A stretch of DNA of 64,000 nucleotides from Paraburkholderia acidisoli (GCF_009789675.1 NZ_CP046913.1:930001-994000), one strand, 5' to 3'. Shown: positions 47,527-57,767, counted from the stretch's first letter. The notes: generated from the letters alone by a model not told the origin. Numbers and translations: made by a program.

Positions 47527-48306
47527 ATGGACATGGGCATCGCAGGACGCTCCGCGCTGGTATGCGCGGCCAGCAAGGGACTCGGGCGCGGCTGCGCCGA
47601 GGCGCTCGCCGCCGAGGGCGTCAACGTGACGATCGTCGCGCGCACCGCGCAGACGCTCGAGGAAACTGCCGAGGCGATCCGCCAGAGCACGGGCGTCGCG
47701 GTCCAGGCCGTGGCCTGCGACATCACCACGGAAGCGGGCCGCGCGGCCGCGCTCGCCGCGTGCCCCGCGCCCGACATTCTCGTCAACAACGCGGGCGGGC
47801 CGCCGCCGGGCGACTTCCGCAGCTACACGCACGAAGCGTGGATCGCCGCGCTCGAAGCCAACATGCTCACGCCGATCGCGCTGATCCAGGCGACCATCGA
47901 GGCGATGTCGGCGCGCGGCTTCGGCCGTATCGTCAACATCACGAGTTCCTCGGTGAAGGCGCCCATCGACGTGCTCGGTCTGTCGAACGGCGCGCGCTCG
48001 GGGCTCACGGGCTTCGTGGCGGGCGTGGCGCGCCAGGTGGCGTCCACCGGCGTGACGATCAACAACCTGCTGCCGGGCTCGTTCGACACCGACCGCATTC
48101 GCGCGACCATGGTGGCGCAGGCCAAGGCCTCCAACCTGTCCCAGGACGACGTGCGCGCGCGCCGTCTCAAGTCGATCCCGGCCGGCCGCCTCGGCACGCC
48201 CGACGAATTCGGCCGCGCCTGCGCGTTCCTGTGCAGCGTGCACGCCGGCTATATCACCGGGCAGAACTGGCTGATCGATGGCGGCGCGTTCCCCGGCACG
48301 TTCTGA
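47527..48306 (+). CDS. SDR-superfamily protein with atypical active site
   Basis: 259 residues with the short-chain dehydrogenase Rossmann fold: SALVCAASKGLGRGCAEALAAEGVNVTIVAR (the TGxxxGxG turn reads AASKGLG), DILVNNAGGPPPGDF (NNAG), FGRIVNITSSSVKAPID (catalytic Ser) and a C-terminal PAGRLGTPDEFGRACAFLCSVHAGYITGQNWLIDGG. The canonical YxxxK is missing: the matching place reads LGLSNGARSGLTGF. Such proteins are known in Burkholderiales but their reaction is unknown; they may bind NAD(P) without normal SDR catalysis. It is followed by mgsA after 57 bp in the same direction. Confidence 0.85.
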   Translation: MDMGIAGRSALVCAASKGLGRGCAEALAAEGVNVTIVARTAQTLEETAEAIRQSTGVAVQAVACDITTEAGRAAALAACPAPDILVNNAGGPPPGDFRSYTHEAWIAALEANMLTPIALIQATIEAMSARGFGRIVNITSSSVKAPIDVLGLSNGARSGLTGFVAGVARQVASTGVTINNLLPGSFDTDRIRATMVAQAKASNLSQDDVRARRLKSIPAGRLGTPDEFGRACAFLCSVHAGYITGQNWLIDGGAFPGTF

Positions 48307-48363
48307 ACACCGCAGCACCGACACGCAGCACTCATCGCCTACACAAGGAAGGAGACCCACGTC

Positions 48364-48753
48364 ATGTCCACCCGCGTCGCACTGATCGCGCACGATCACA
48401 AGAAAGACGACATCGTCAAGCTGGCCGGCGAGTACGTCGACACGCTGCGCCAATGCGAACTCATCGCGACCGGCACGACCGGCTCGCGCATCGAGGCCGC
48501 GCACGGCCTGAGCGTCGAGCGCATGCTCTCGGGCCCGCACGGCGGCGACCTGCAGATCGGCGCGCGTCTCGCCGAAGGCAATCTCGACGTGGTGATCTTC
48601 CTGCGCGACCCCATGACGCCGCAGCCGCACGAACCCGACATCAACGCGCTCGTGCGCGCGTGCGACGTGCACGACATTCCCTGCGCGACCAACATCTCCA
48701 CGGCGCGCATGATTCTCGACGTGCTCACGCTGCGCATGAAGAGCGTGATCTGA
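48364..48753 (+). CDS. mgsA: Methylglyoxal synthase
   Basis: 129 residues. MgsA converts dihydroxyacetone phosphate to methylglyoxal and phosphate, relieving phosphorylated-sugar stress. Motifs are [14 protein letters not shown] (His10 region), [17 protein letters not shown] (phosphate binding), [19 protein letters not shown] with catalytic Asp62, [19 protein letters not shown] and [24 protein letters not shown] lies before the ATG. It is shorter at the C-terminus than the 152-residue E. coli enzyme, which is normal for many bacteria. It lies between an SDR and a quinone oxidoreductase in one direction. Confidence 0.94.
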   Translation: MSTRVALIAHDHKKDDIVKLAGEYVDTLRQCELIATGTTGSRIEAAHGLSVERMLSGPHGGDLQIGARLAEGNLDVVIFLRDPMTPQPHEPDINALVRACDVHDIPCATNISTARMILDVLTLRMKSVI

Positions 48754-48822
48754 GCCGCCGGGGCATCGATCGACACACTGTGAATTGAACCATCGCCAAC
48801 CCGCATTGCGAAGCAAGGAGAC

Positions 48823-49800
48823 ATGATGACGAAGGCAATCCGATACGACCAGACCGGCGGTCCCGAGGTGATGAAGTGGGTGGACGTCGAAGTGGGCGCG
48901 CCCGGCGAGGGCGAGGTGCGCGTGCGCCAGACCGCCTGCGGCCTCAATTACATCGACGTGTATTTCCGCACCGGGCTGTATCCGCAGTCGCTGCCGGCCG
49001 GGCTCGGCATGGAGGCGGCGGGCGAGGTGACGGCCGTGGGCGCGGGCGTGACCTCGCTCAAGGCGGGCGATCGCGTGGCGTATGTCGCGCGGCCGCCGGG
49101 CGCCTATGCGCAGGAGCGCGTGCTGCGCGCCGACCAGCTCATCAAGCTGCCCGACACGATCAGCGACGAAGACGCCGCCTCGCTCATGCTGCAAGGCCTG
49201 ACCGCGCAATACCTGCTGCGCCGCACGTACCGCGTGCAGCCCGGCGACACGATCCTGATCCAGGCGGCGGCGGGCGGCGTGGGCCTGCTCGTGTGCCAGT
49301 GGGCGAAGGCGCTGGGCGCAACGGTGATCGGCACGGTCGGCTCCGACGAGAAAGCGGAAATCGCCCGGGCGCACGGCTGCGATCACCCGATCAACTACAA
49401 CCGCGAGGACTTCACGGCGCGCGTGCGCGAGATCACGCACGGCGCGGGCGTGCCCGTGGTGTACGACTCGATCGGCAAGGACACCTTCACGAAGTCGCTC
49501 GACTGCCTCGCGCCGCTCGGCATGTTCGTGAGCTTCGGCAATGCGTCGGGGCCGTTGCCGCCGGTCGATTCCTCGGAGTTCGCGGGGCGCGGCTCGCTGT
49601 TCTTCACGCGGCCCACGCTGTTCACCTACATCGCGAAGCGCGCCGCTTACGAGGAGAACGCCGCCGAGCTGTTCGAGATGGTGGCGTCGGGCAAGGTGAA
49701 GACGTCGATCAACCAGCGCTATGCGTTGCAGGACGTCGGCCAGGCGCACGCCGACCTCGAAGCGCGCAAGACCACGGGGTCGACGATTCTGTTGCCGTAA
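48823..49800 (+). CDS. NADPH:quinone oxidoreductase (zinc-free MDR family)
   Basis: 325 residues, a QOR-type medium-chain reductase. It opens (M)MTKAIRYDQTGGPEVMKWVDVEVGAPGEGEVRVRQTACGLNYIDVYFRTGLYP, the NYIDVYxRxGxY block typical of Qor, and contains LPAGLGMEAAGEVTAVG, TAQYLLRRTYRVQPGDTILIQAAAGGVGLLVCQWAKALGATVIGTVGS (AAxGGVG cofactor site) and KTTGSTILLP. It lacks the zinc-binding cysteines of alcohol dehydrogenases. CAAGGAGACATG is the ribosome-binding site; two adjacent ATGs make the start ambiguous by one codon. A Rho-independent terminator follows. Confidence 0.92.
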   Translation: MMTKAIRYDQTGGPEVMKWVDVEVGAPGEGEVRVRQTACGLNYIDVYFRTGLYPQSLPAGLGMEAAGEVTAVGAGVTSLKAGDRVAYVARPPGAYAQERVLRADQLIKLPDTISDEDAASLMLQGLTAQYLLRRTYRVQPGDTILIQAAAGGVGLLVCQWAKALGATVIGTVGSDEKAEIARAHGCDHPINYNREDFTARVREITHGAGVPVVYDSIGKDTFTKSLDCLAPLGMFVSFGNASGPLPPVDSSEFAGRGSLFFTRPTLFTYIAKRAAYEENAAELFEMVASGKVKTSINQRYALQDVGQAHADLEARKTTGSTILLP

Positions 49801-49835
49801 CGCGCGGTATCGAAACGGTCATTGCGGTTTCCGAA

Positions 49836-49869
49836 GGCATGCAACGTTCAGGCGTTGCGTGCCTTTTTT
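49836..49869 (+). terminator. Rho-independent terminator after the quinone oxidoreductase gene
   Basis: GGCATGCAACG, loop TTCAGG, CGTTGCGTGCC followed by TTTTTT. Confidence 0.9.
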
Positions 49870-49931
49870 CATGGGCGCTCGATTCGCGCCTGATTCGTGC
49901 TTGATTCGTACTTGACTCGTCGTTTACGCGA

Positions 49932-49948
49932 TTTTTACACCCGCCCCG
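49932..49948 (+). promoter_or_regulatory. KdpE-like operator of the kdp operon
   Basis: TTTTTACACCCGCCCCG closely resembles the E. coli KdpE-binding site upstream of kdpFABC (T-rich stretch, then ACACCCCGCCCG). It lies about 72-88 bp before the first gene of the operon. A candidate -10, GATAAC (49972-49977), follows. Response regulator KdpE is encoded downstream in the same locus, so potassium-limitation control is expected. Confidence 0.6.
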
Positions 49949-50020
49949 AAACCTTTAACCCGGAATTAACGCGATAACCCTTACCTTGCAGCCATCCGTC
50001 CGTGAATGGAGAAAACGACA

Positions 50021-50137
50021 ATGGATGTGCTGTATATCGGGGGCCTGGCGGTGTTCGCGGCGCTCACTTACGCATTGGTTGCGGGCTGCGCGAAGCTGAT
50101 GCAGTTCCGCCGCGGCGATCGGGGAGCGCGCTCATGA
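50021..50137 (+). CDS. 38-residue single-span membrane peptide at the head of the kdp operon
   Basis: ATG at 50021 with GGAGAAA 7-9 nt upstream encodes [24 protein letters not shown] followed by a basic tail ([14 protein letters not shown]). One transmembrane helix covers residues 4-24, with a positive cytoplasmic end. The stop TGA overlaps the kdpF start as ATGA, so the two are translationally coupled. It is not KdpF, which follows as a separate 30-residue gene. Small extra peptides occur ahead of kdpF in some other bacteria, but no function is established to my knowledge. A role in KdpFABC assembly or regulation is inference from position. Confidence 0.7.
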   Translation: MDVLYIGGLAVFAALTYALVAGCAKLMQFRRGDRGARS

Positions 50138-50226
50138 GCTGGATTCTGTGGTTGGCGGGCGCGGCAACGGCGTTGCTGTTCGTCTATCTCGTCCATGCGC
50201 TGCTGCGCGCGGAGGACATCGAATGA
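50134..50226 (+). CDS. kdpF: K+-transporting ATPase subunit KdpF
   Basis: 30 residues, [20 protein letters not shown] followed by [10 protein letters not shown]: one transmembrane helix and a short acidic end, the normal KdpF form. KdpF is a lipid-like stabiliser of the KdpFABC complex. It overlaps the upstream small gene by ATGA and the downstream kdpA by ATGA (50223-50226), giving tight translational coupling. Confidence 0.9.
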   Translation: MSWILWLAGAATALLFVYLVHALLRAEDIE

Positions 50227-52028
50227 ACGCCAATACCTTGCTTCAGTCGGGCGTGTTTCTCGTCGTCCTGCTCGCGCTCGCGGTGCCTGTCTCGGGTTAT
50301 ATCGCGCGCGTATTCGACGGACGTTCGCGCGTCGTGCGCCTGTTCGCGCCGCTCGAAAACGCGCTGTATCGCCTGGCCGGCGTCGATCCGCAAGCCGAAA
50401 TGGACTGGAAGCGCTACGCCTTCGCCACGCTTTCGTTCAACGTGCTCGGCGTGGGCTTTCTCTACGTGCTGCTGCGCGTGCAGGGCTGGCTGCCCGGCAA
50501 TCCGCAACAATTCAGCGCGATGACCTCGGACGGCGCGTTCAACACCGCCGTGAGCTTCGTCACCAACACGAACTGGCAGGACTACTCGCCCGAACAAACG
50601 CTGAGCTATCTCGCGCAGATGCTCGGCCTCACGGTGCAGAACTTCCTTTCGGCGGCCACCGGCATCGTCGTGGTGATGGCGCTGATTCGCGGCTTCGCGC
50701 GGCACTCGGCGCAAACCATCGGCAACTTCTGGGTCGATCTCACGCGCACCACGCTCTACATCCTCGTGCCGATGTCGGCGGTGGTCGCGGCGTTGCTCAT
50801 GAGCCAGGGCGTGATCCAGAACTTCAAGTCCTACGAGGACGTGCCGGTGCTGCAAACCACCACCTACGCGGCGCCCAAACTCGACGCGCAAGGCAACGCG
50901 GTGAAAGACGCGCAGGGCAACGCCGTGACCGTCGACACGAAAGTGACGTCGCAAACGCTCGCGATGGGCCCGGTCGCCTCGCAGGAAGCGATCAAGATGC
51001 TCGGCACCAACGGCGGCGGCTTCTTCAACGCGAACTCCGCGCATCCCTACGAAAACCCCACGCCGTTCGCGAACACGCTGGAAATGTTGGCGATCCTGAT
51101 CATTCCGGCGGCGTTGTGTCTCGTGTTCGGCAGCGTGGTGGGCGACCGGCGGCAAGGCATTGCCGTGCTCGCGGTCATGACGATCGCGTTCGTGGTGGCC
51201 GTGGGCTGCGAATTGCAGGCGGAGCAGGCGGGCAATCCGCTCTACGCGTCGCTCAACGTCGATCAGCAGGCGAGCGCGTGGCAGGCCGGCGGCAACATGG
51301 AAGGCAAGGAAACGCGCTTCGGCATTGCGCAAACGGGTCTCTTCGTCGTCACCACCACGGCGGCCTCGTGCGGCGCCGTCAACGCGATGCACGACTCGCT
51401 CACGCCGCTCGGCGGCCTCGTGCCGATGCTCTTCATCCAGCTCGGCGAAGTGATCTTCGGCGGCGTGGGCTCGGGGCTCTACGGCATGCTCGTGTTCGCA
51501 CTGCTCGCGGTGTTCGTGGCGGGGCTCATGATCGGCCGCACGCCCGAATACGTGGGCAAGAAGATCGAGGCGTTCGAGATGAAGATGGTGTCGATCGTCG
51601 TGCTGCTCACGCCGCTGCTCGTGCTCGTGGGCACGTCCATCGCCGTGCTCGCCGACGCGGGCAAGGCGGGCATCGCCAACCCCGGCGCGCACGGCTTCTC
51701 CGAAATCCTCTACGCGTTCAGTTCGGCCGCCAACAACAACGGCAGCGCCTTCGCGGGCCTCACGGTAAGCACGCCGTTCTACAACTGGCTGCTCGGCATC
51801 GCCATGTGGTTCGGCCGCTTCGGCACCATCGTGCCGGTGCTCGCCATCGCCGGTTCGCTCGCCGCGAAGAAGCGCATCGCGGTCACGGGCGGCACGCTGC
51901 CCACGCACGGGCCGCTCTTCGTCGTGCTGCTGCTCGGCACGGTGCTGCTCGTTGGCGCGCTCACCTACGTGCCCGCGCTCGCGCTCGGGCCCGGCGTCGA
52001 GCATCTCATCATGATGGGCGTGCACTGA
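50223..52028 (+). CDS. kdpA: Potassium-transporting ATPase potassium-binding subunit
   Basis: 601 residues. KdpA is the K+ channel-like subunit of the high-affinity Kdp pump. The four selectivity-filter loops are visible: [44 protein letters not shown] and [13 protein letters not shown]. About ten transmembrane helices separate them. The insert [27 protein letters not shown] (about 215-245) carries a near-duplicated DAQGNAV unit in the periplasmic loop. The start overlaps the kdpF stop. Confidence 0.97.
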   Translation: MNANTLLQSGVFLVVLLALAVPVSGYIARVFDGRSRVVRLFAPLENALYRLAGVDPQAEMDWKRYAFATLSFNVLGVGFLYVLLRVQGWLPGNPQQFSAMTSDGAFNTAVSFVTNTNWQDYSPEQTLSYLAQMLGLTVQNFLSAATGIVVVMALIRGFARHSAQTIGNFWVDLTRTTLYILVPMSAVVAALLMSQGVIQNFKSYEDVPVLQTTTYAAPKLDAQGNAVKDAQGNAVTVDTKVTSQTLAMGPVASQEAIKMLGTNGGGFFNANSAHPYENPTPFANTLEMLAILIIPAALCLVFGSVVGDRRQGIAVLAVMTIAFVVAVGCELQAEQAGNPLYASLNVDQQASAWQAGGNMEGKETRFGIAQTGLFVVTTTAASCGAVNAMHDSLTPLGGLVPMLFIQLGEVIFGGVGSGLYGMLVFALLAVFVAGLMIGRTPEYVGKKIEAFEMKMVSIVVLLTPLLVLVGTSIAVLADAGKAGIANPGAHGFSEILYAFSSAANNNGSAFAGLTVSTPFYNWLLGIAMWFGRFGTIVPVLAIAGSLAAKKRIAVTGGTLPTHGPLFVVLLLGTVLLVGALTYVPALALGPGVEHLIMMGVH

Positions 52029-52045
52029 ACGGGGAACCTCGCAAC

Positions 52046-54157
52046 ATGAGCAACATGAGCGAAACGAAAATGAATCAGCAGCATAGTGCAACGCGTTCGA
52101 TGTTCGACCCGTCGCTGGTGCGTCCGGCCGTCGTCGACGCGTTCAGGAAACTCAACCCGCGCACGCAGTTGCGCAACCCGGTGATGTTCTGCGTCTACGT
52201 GGGCAGCGTGCTCACGACGATCCTCTGGATCGCCGCGCTCGCGGGTCAGGCCGAGGCGCCTTCGGGCTTCATTCTCGCGGTCACGCTGTGGCTGTGGTTC
52301 ACGGTGCTGTTCGCGAACTTCGCCGAAGCGCTCGCGGAAGGGCGCTCGAAGGCGCAGGCGGCCTCGCTGCGCCAGGCGAAGAAAGACGTGATGGCGAAGA
52401 AGCTCAACGAGCCGCATCCGAAGGCGCCGATCCGCATCATGACGGCCTCCGACCTGCGGCGCGGCGACGTGGTGCTGGTCGAAACCGGCGACACGATTCC
52501 CGCCGACGGCGAAGTGGTCGAGGGCGTGGCCTCGGTGGACGAATCGGCCATCACGGGCGAATCCGCGCCGGTGATCCGCGAGTCAGGCGGCGACTTTTCT
52601 TCGGTGACGGGCGGCACGCGCGTGCTCTCCGACTGGATCGTCGTGAAGGTCACGGCGAATCCCGGCGAAGCGTTCCTCGACCGCATGATCGCGATGGTCG
52701 AAGGCGCGAAGCGCCAGAAAACGCCGAACGAAATCGCGCTGACGATCCTGCTCGTGGCGCTCACGATCGTGCTGCTGCTCGCCACGGCCACGCTGCTGCC
52801 GTTCTCGATGTTTTCCGTCGAGGCCGCGAAGATGGGGCACGTGGTCACGATCACGGCGCTCACGGCGCTGCTCGTCTGCCTGATTCCGACCACCATCGGC
52901 GGGCTGCTTTCCGCCATCGGCGTGGCGGGCATGAGCCGCATGATGCAGGCCAACGTGATCGCCACCTCGGGCCGTGCCGTGGAAGCGGCCGGCGACGTGG
53001 ACGTGCTGCTGCTCGACAAGACCGGCACGATCACGCTCGGCAACCGCCAGGCGTCGCAGTTCGTGGCCGCGCCGGGCTTGACGGAGGAAGCGCTCGCGGA
53101 CGCCGCGCAACTCTCGTCGCTCGCCGACGAAACGCCCGAAGGCCGCAGCATCGTCGTGCTGGCGAAGCAGCGCTTCAATATTCGCCAGCGCGACATGCAC
53201 GCGTTGCAGGCGACCTTCCTCGCGTTCAGCGCGCAAACGCGCATGAGCGGCGTCGATCTCGCCGGCCGCGAGATCCGCAAGGGCGCCGCCGACGCCGTGA
53301 AAAACTACGTCGAAGCCAACGGCGGCCGTTTCCCGGGCGAAGTCGATCACGCCGTGGATGACGTGGCGCGGCGCGGCAGCACGCCGCTCGTGGTCGCCGA
53401 AAAGCAGGGCGGCGCGGCGCGCGTGCTGGGCGTGATCGAACTGAAGGACGTGGTGAAGGGCGGCATCAAGGAGCGCTTCGCCGAGTTGCGCAAGATGGGC
53501 ATCAAGACCGTGATGGTGACGGGCGACAACCGCCTGACCGCCGCCGCGATTGCCGCCGAGGCGGGCGTGGACGACTTCCTCGCGCAAGCCACGCCCGAAA
53601 CCAAGCTCGCGACCATTCGCGAACATCAGGCGCAAGGCAAGCTCGTGGCGATGACCGGCGACGGCACCAACGACGCGCCCGCGCTCGCGCAGGCCGACGT
53701 GGCCGTGGCGATGAACACGGGCACCCAGGCCGCGAAGGAAGCGGGCAACATGGTCGATCTCGACTCGAACCCGACCAAGCTCATCGAGATCGTCGAGATC
53801 GGCAAGCAGATGCTGATGACGCGCGGCTCGCTCACCACGTTCTCGATCGCCAACGACCTGGCCAAGTACTTCGCCATCATTCCGGCCGCGTTCGCCACCA
53901 CGTATCCGCAATTGAACGCGCTCAACGTGATGCATCTCGCCACGCCAGCCTCGGCGATTCTCTCGGCGGTGATCTTCAACGCGCTCATCATCGTGTTGCT
54001 GATTCCGCTCGCGCTCAAGGGCGTGAAATACCGGCCGCTCGGCGCGGCGATCCTGTTGCGCCGCAATCTGCTGATCTACGGCCTCGGCGGCATTGTCGTG
54101 CCGTTCGTGGGCATCAAGCTGATCGACGTGGTGCTCGCCGCGTTCGGCTGGGTGTAA
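52046..54157 (+). CDS. kdpB: Potassium-transporting P-type ATPase subunit B
   Basis: 703 residues, the ATP-hydrolysing subunit of KdpFABC. P-type motifs are [11 protein letters not shown] (A domain TGES), [15 protein letters not shown] with phosphorylated Asp at 324, KGAADAVKN (nucleotide binding) and [33 protein letters not shown] (hinge). Transmembrane helices are near residues 40-95, 235-280 and 600-700. The start used gives a 20-residue polar lead ([18 protein letters not shown]); an internal ATG (KMNQQ) is possible. GGGGAACC upstream is a weak ribosome-binding site. Confidence 0.97.
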   Translation: MSNMSETKMNQQHSATRSMFDPSLVRPAVVDAFRKLNPRTQLRNPVMFCVYVGSVLTTILWIAALAGQAEAPSGFILAVTLWLWFTVLFANFAEALAEGRSKAQAASLRQAKKDVMAKKLNEPHPKAPIRIMTASDLRRGDVVLVETGDTIPADGEVVEGVASVDESAITGESAPVIRESGGDFSSVTGGTRVLSDWIVVKVTANPGEAFLDRMIAMVEGAKRQKTPNEIALTILLVALTIVLLLATATLLPFSMFSVEAAKMGHVVTITALTALLVCLIPTTIGGLLSAIGVAGMSRMMQANVIATSGRAVEAAGDVDVLLLDKTGTITLGNRQASQFVAAPGLTEEALADAAQLSSLADETPEGRSIVVLAKQRFNIRQRDMHALQATFLAFSAQTRMSGVDLAGREIRKGAADAVKNYVEANGGRFPGEVDHAVDDVARRGSTPLVVAEKQGGAARVLGVIELKDVVKGGIKERFAELRKMGIKTVMVTGDNRLTAAAIAAEAGVDDFLAQATPETKLATIREHQAQGKLVAMTGDGTNDAPALAQADVAVAMNTGTQAAKEAGNMVDLDSNPTKLIEIVEIGKQMLMTRGSLTTFSIANDLAKYFAIIPAAFATTYPQLNALNVMHLATPASAILSAVIFNALIIVLLIPLALKGVKYRPLGAAILLRRNLLIYGLGGIVVPFVGIKLIDVVLAAFGWV

Positions 54158-54185
54158 GACGTCCACGCAAAATAAGGAAACCGAA

Positions 54186-54764
54186 ATGAAATCGCAGATT
54201 CGTCCCTTGCTCGTGATCTTCGCCGTGCTCACGGTCGTCACGGGGCTCGTGTATCCGGGCGTGATGACCGCGTTCGGCCAGGCCGTGTTCCATCGCCAGG
54301 CCAACGGCAGCCTCGTGGTGGCGGACGGCAAGGTCGTGGGCAGCGCGCTGATCGGTCAGCAGTTCGACGCGCCGCAGTACTTCTGGGGCCGCCTCTCGGC
54401 CACCTCGCCGATGCCGTACAACGCGCAGGGCTCGTCGGGTTCGAACTTCGGCCCGACCAATCCCGCGCTCGCCGACGAGGCGAAAGGCCGTATCGCCGCG
54501 CTCAAGGCCGCGGGCACCGACGTCTCGCAGCCCGTTCCCGCCGACCTCGTGACTTCCTCGGGCAGCGGTCTCGATCCCGAGATTTCGCCGGCCGCCGCCG
54601 CGTATCAGGTCGCGCGCGTCGCGCAGGCGCGCCATCTGCACGCGAACGACGTGCAGGCGCTCGTCGACCGTTATACGAAGGGGCGCCAGTTCGGCATCCT
54701 CGGCGAGCCGCGCGTGAACGTGCTCGAACTCAATCTCGCGCTCGACGGCAAAACCGCGAGTTGA
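54186..54764 (+). CDS. kdpC: Potassium-transporting ATPase subunit C
   Basis: 192 residues. KdpC is the single-span chaperone-like subunit that stabilises nucleotide binding. The N-terminal helix is [31 protein letters not shown]; the periplasmic part contains [73 protein letters not shown] and the C-terminal [29 protein letters not shown] precedes the ATG. The gap to kdpD is 129 bp. Confidence 0.97.
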   Translation: MKSQIRPLLVIFAVLTVVTGLVYPGVMTAFGQAVFHRQANGSLVVADGKVVGSALIGQQFDAPQYFWGRLSATSPMPYNAQGSSGSNFGPTNPALADEAKGRIAALKAAGTDVSQPVPADLVTSSGSGLDPEISPAAAAYQVARVAQARHLHANDVQALVDRYTKGRQFGILGEPRVNVLELNLALDGKTAS

Positions 54765-54893
54765 GCGTGACCTGTCGCTCGCGCGCCGCGCTCGCAACCG
54801 GCGCGCGGCGCGCAACCTCGTTTGCCAAATACGCGCCACGGTGAGACGATCGCTCGTGGCGCGCTGTCATTCGCGCAACCCCATCGAATCCGC

Positions 54894-57767
54894 ATGAATC
54901 GCCCCGATCCCGACGAACTGCTCGATCGCCTGCAACGCGACGAAGAAAAACGCCGCCGCGGCAAGCTGAAGATTTTCTTCGGCGCGTCGGCGGGCGTCGG
55001 CAAGACCTATGCGATGTTGCAGGCCGCGCGCCGGCTCGCCGACGAAGGCGTCGACGTCGCGGTGGGTATCGTCGAAACTCACGGCCGCAGCGAAACCGCC
55101 GCGCTCACACAAGGGCTCGACGTGCTGCCGCGCCAGCGCATTGCGTATCGCGGGCGCACGCTCGACGAATTCGATCTCGACGCCGCGCTCGCGCGCAAGC
55201 CGCAGTTGATGCTCGTCGACGAACTCGCGCACTCGAATCTCGCGGGCGCGCGCCATTTGAAGCGCTGGCAGGACGTGGTCGAACTGCTCGACGCGGGTAT
55301 CGACGTGTACACGACCGTCAACGTGCAGCACCTCGAAAGCCTCAACGACGTGGTCGGTCAGATCACCGGCATCCGCGTGATGGAGACCGTGCCCGACCGC
55401 GTGTTCGATCGCGCCGACGAAGTCACGCTCGTCGATCTCCCCGCCGAAGAACTGCTCGAACGCATGCGCGACGGCAAAGTGTATCTGCCCGCGCAGGCCG
55501 AGCGGGCGGTGCGCAACTTCTTTCGCAAGGGCAACCTGATCGCGCTGCGCGAACTCGCGCTGCGGCGCACGGCCGACCGCGTGGATGCGCAGATGCGCGA
55601 GTATCGCGCCGACCGCTCCATCCAGCGCGTGTGGCAGGCGCGCGAGCGGCTGCTCGTCTGCGTGGGGCCGGGCGCGGAGGCGAACGCCCTGGTGCGCGCG
55701 GCCGCGCGTCTCGCGGCGAGCCTGCGCGCCGACTGGATCGCCGTGTATGTGGAAACGCCCCGGCTCCAGCGCCTGCCCGACGCGCTGCGCGAGCGTCCGC
55801 TCGGCGCGCTCAAGCTCGCGGCGGAACTGGGCGCGGAAACGGTCACGCTCGCGGGCGAGGACGCCGCCGCCACGCTGGTCGGCTACGCGCGGCTGCGCAA
55901 TGTCCCGAAGCTCGTGGCGGGCGGCTCGTTGCGCACAGGAGTCTCGCGTTGGCTCAAGCGGCCGTTCGGCGAACGGCTCGCGGAACAGGCGGGCGACGTC
56001 GACCTCACGCTCGTGCGCGCGAACGAAAACACGGGCGGCGCGGCGGCTGAGCGCAGCGCGGCGCCCGCCGCCGCGCGCGCCGCCAATGCCTGGCGCGATG
56101 CGCTGGCGGCGGGCGGTCCGGCGCGTTCGCCCGCGCGCGCCTACGCGGCGGCGCTCGTGATCTGCGCGTGCGTGACGCTGGTCGCAAGCCAGTTGATCGA
56201 CCACATCGACCTCACGAATCTCGTCATGCTGTACCTGCTCGGCGTGATCTTCGCGGCGGCGAAACTCGGCCGCGGTCCCGGCGTGATGCTGTCGTTCGCG
56301 AGCGTGGCCGCGTTCGACTTTTTCTTCGTGCCGCCGCGCATGTCGCTCTCGGTCACGGACACGCAATATCTGCTGACCTTCGTCGGCATGCTGCTCACGT
56401 CGCTCGTCATCAGCCATCTCACCTCGAGCCTGCGCCGCGAAGCGAGCGTCGCGCAACGCCGCGAACAACGCACCGGCGCGATGTACGCGATGGCGCGCGA
56501 ACTGGCCGCCGCGCTCACCACGGAGCAGATCGTCGCGATCGGCGGCCGGCACGTGAGCGAAGTGTTCGGCGCGCGCGTGGCGCTGCTGTTGCCCGACAGC
56601 GCCGACAAGGTCCAGCAGAAGGTGGAGGAACCCGATCCGCAGATCATGCTCGACGCCGCGCATCTCGACATCGACGTGGGGCAGTGGGTCTACGACCAGC
56701 AGAAACCGGCGGGACGCGGCACCGACACCTTGCCCGCCGCCGCCGCGCGCTACCTCCCGCTCAAGGCGCCCATGCGCACGCGCGGCGTGCTCGCCGTGAT
56801 GCCGCGCGAGGCGCAGGAACGGGGCGAGCTGCAGGTGCCCGAGCAGCAGCGCATGCTCGACGCGTTCGCCGCGCAGATCGCGCTCGCGCTCGAACGCGTG
56901 CATTACGTCGATATCGCGCGCGACGCGCTCGTCAACATGGAGTCGGAGCGCCTGCGCAACTCGCTGCTCTCGGCGATCTCGCACGACTTGCGCACGCCGC
57001 TCACGGCGATCGTCGGGTTTTCGTCGATGCTCGCGCAAACCCACGAACCGGCCGAGGCGCGCGACCCGCGCGAAGGCGAGCTGATCGAGGCGATCCACGA
57101 CGAGGCGCTGCGCATGACCGGCATCGTCACGAATCTGCTCGACATGGCGCGCCTGCAGGCGGGCAGTCTCAAGCTCAATCGCCACTGGACGCTGCTGGAG
57201 GAAACCGTGGGCGCGGCGCTCGCCGCGTGCCGCCGCGTGCTCGCGCAACACCCCGTGCGCGTGCAGCTCGAAGCGGGCTTGCCGCTCCTGCAGCTCGACG
57301 CCGTGCTGATGGAGCGCCTGTTCGCCAATCTGCTCGAAAACGCGGCCAAGTACACGCCGCCCGCCACGCCGCTCACGATCGCCGCGCGTGGCGTCGAAGA
57401 GGGCGGTGCGCCGTTCGTGCGCGTTTCCATCGACGACGAAGGACCGGGCCTGCCGCCCGCCATGGGCGAGCGCGTGTTCGAGAAGTTCACGCGCGGCGAG
57501 AAGGAGTCGGCGAAGCCGGGCATCGGGCTTGGGCTCGCGATCTGCCGGGCGATCGTGGAGGCGCACGGCGGTACAATCGGCGCGGCCAATCGGCTGAATG
57601 CCGAGGGCCGCGTGGCAGGCGCGTCGTTCTGGTTCATGCTGCCCGTGGAAGCGCCGCCGCCGCTGCCGGCGGATATCGCCGATGTCGATGTCGATGCGCC
57701 CGCGCCTTCGCCCGAAGCCAGCGTTCCCGCCGATCAACCCGCCGCCCCCAAACCGACTCATGAGTGA
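54894..57767 (+). CDS. kdpD: Potassium-sensor histidine kinase KdpD
   Basis: 957 residues. The N-terminal KdpD domain has Walker A KIFFGASAGVGKTYAML (about 26-42) and MLVDELAHSN, with YTTVNVQHLESLNDVV. A USP-like domain follows (RERLLVCVGPGAEANALVRAAARLAASLRADWIAVYVETPR). Four closely spaced transmembrane helices lie around 425-515 (LVICACVTLVASQLI to LTFVGMLLTSLVISHL), then a GAF-like segment, the HisKA box LLSAISHDLRTPLTAIVG with His697, and HATPase motifs NLLENAAKYTPP, DDEGPGLPP and GIGLGLAICRAIVEAHGG. The last 30 residues are Pro/Ala-rich. ATG at 54894 starts the conserved RPDPDELL. It overlaps kdpE by 8 bp. Confidence 0.96.
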   Translation: MNRPDPDELLDRLQRDEEKRRRGKLKIFFGASAGVGKTYAMLQAARRLADEGVDVAVGIVETHGRSETAALTQGLDVLPRQRIAYRGRTLDEFDLDAALARKPQLMLVDELAHSNLAGARHLKRWQDVVELLDAGIDVYTTVNVQHLESLNDVVGQITGIRVMETVPDRVFDRADEVTLVDLPAEELLERMRDGKVYLPAQAERAVRNFFRKGNLIALRELALRRTADRVDAQMREYRADRSIQRVWQARERLLVCVGPGAEANALVRAAARLAASLRADWIAVYVETPRLQRLPDALRERPLGALKLAAELGAETVTLAGEDAAATLVGYARLRNVPKLVAGGSLRTGVSRWLKRPFGERLAEQAGDVDLTLVRANENTGGAAAERSAAPAAARAANAWRDALAAGGPARSPARAYAAALVICACVTLVASQLIDHIDLTNLVMLYLLGVIFAAAKLGRGPGVMLSFASVAAFDFFFVPPRMSLSVTDTQYLLTFVGMLLTSLVISHLTSSLRREASVAQRREQRTGAMYAMARELAAALTTEQIVAIGGRHVSEVFGARVALLLPDSADKVQQKVEEPDPQIMLDAAHLDIDVGQWVYDQQKPAGRGTDTLPAAAARYLPLKAPMRTRGVLAVMPREAQERGELQVPEQQRMLDAFAAQIALALERVHYVDIARDALVNMESERLRNSLLSAISHDLRTPLTAIVGFSSMLAQTHEPAEARDPREGELIEAIHDEALRMTGIVTNLLDMARLQAGSLKLNRHWTLLEETVGAALAACRRVLAQHPVRVQLEAGLPLLQLDAVLMERLFANLLENAAKYTPPATPLTIAARGVEEGGAPFVRVSIDDEGPGLPPAMGERVFEKFTRGEKESAKPGIGLGLAICRAIVEAHGGTIGAANRLNAEGRVAGASFWFMLPVEAPPPLPADIADVDVDAPAPSPEASVPADQPAAPKPTHE

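Noticed and set aside
47503..49749. 748-codon antisense frame across the SDR, mgsA and quinone oxidoreductase genes
   Set aside because: It spans three well-supported genes and their intergenic gaps and has shadow-like residue content.
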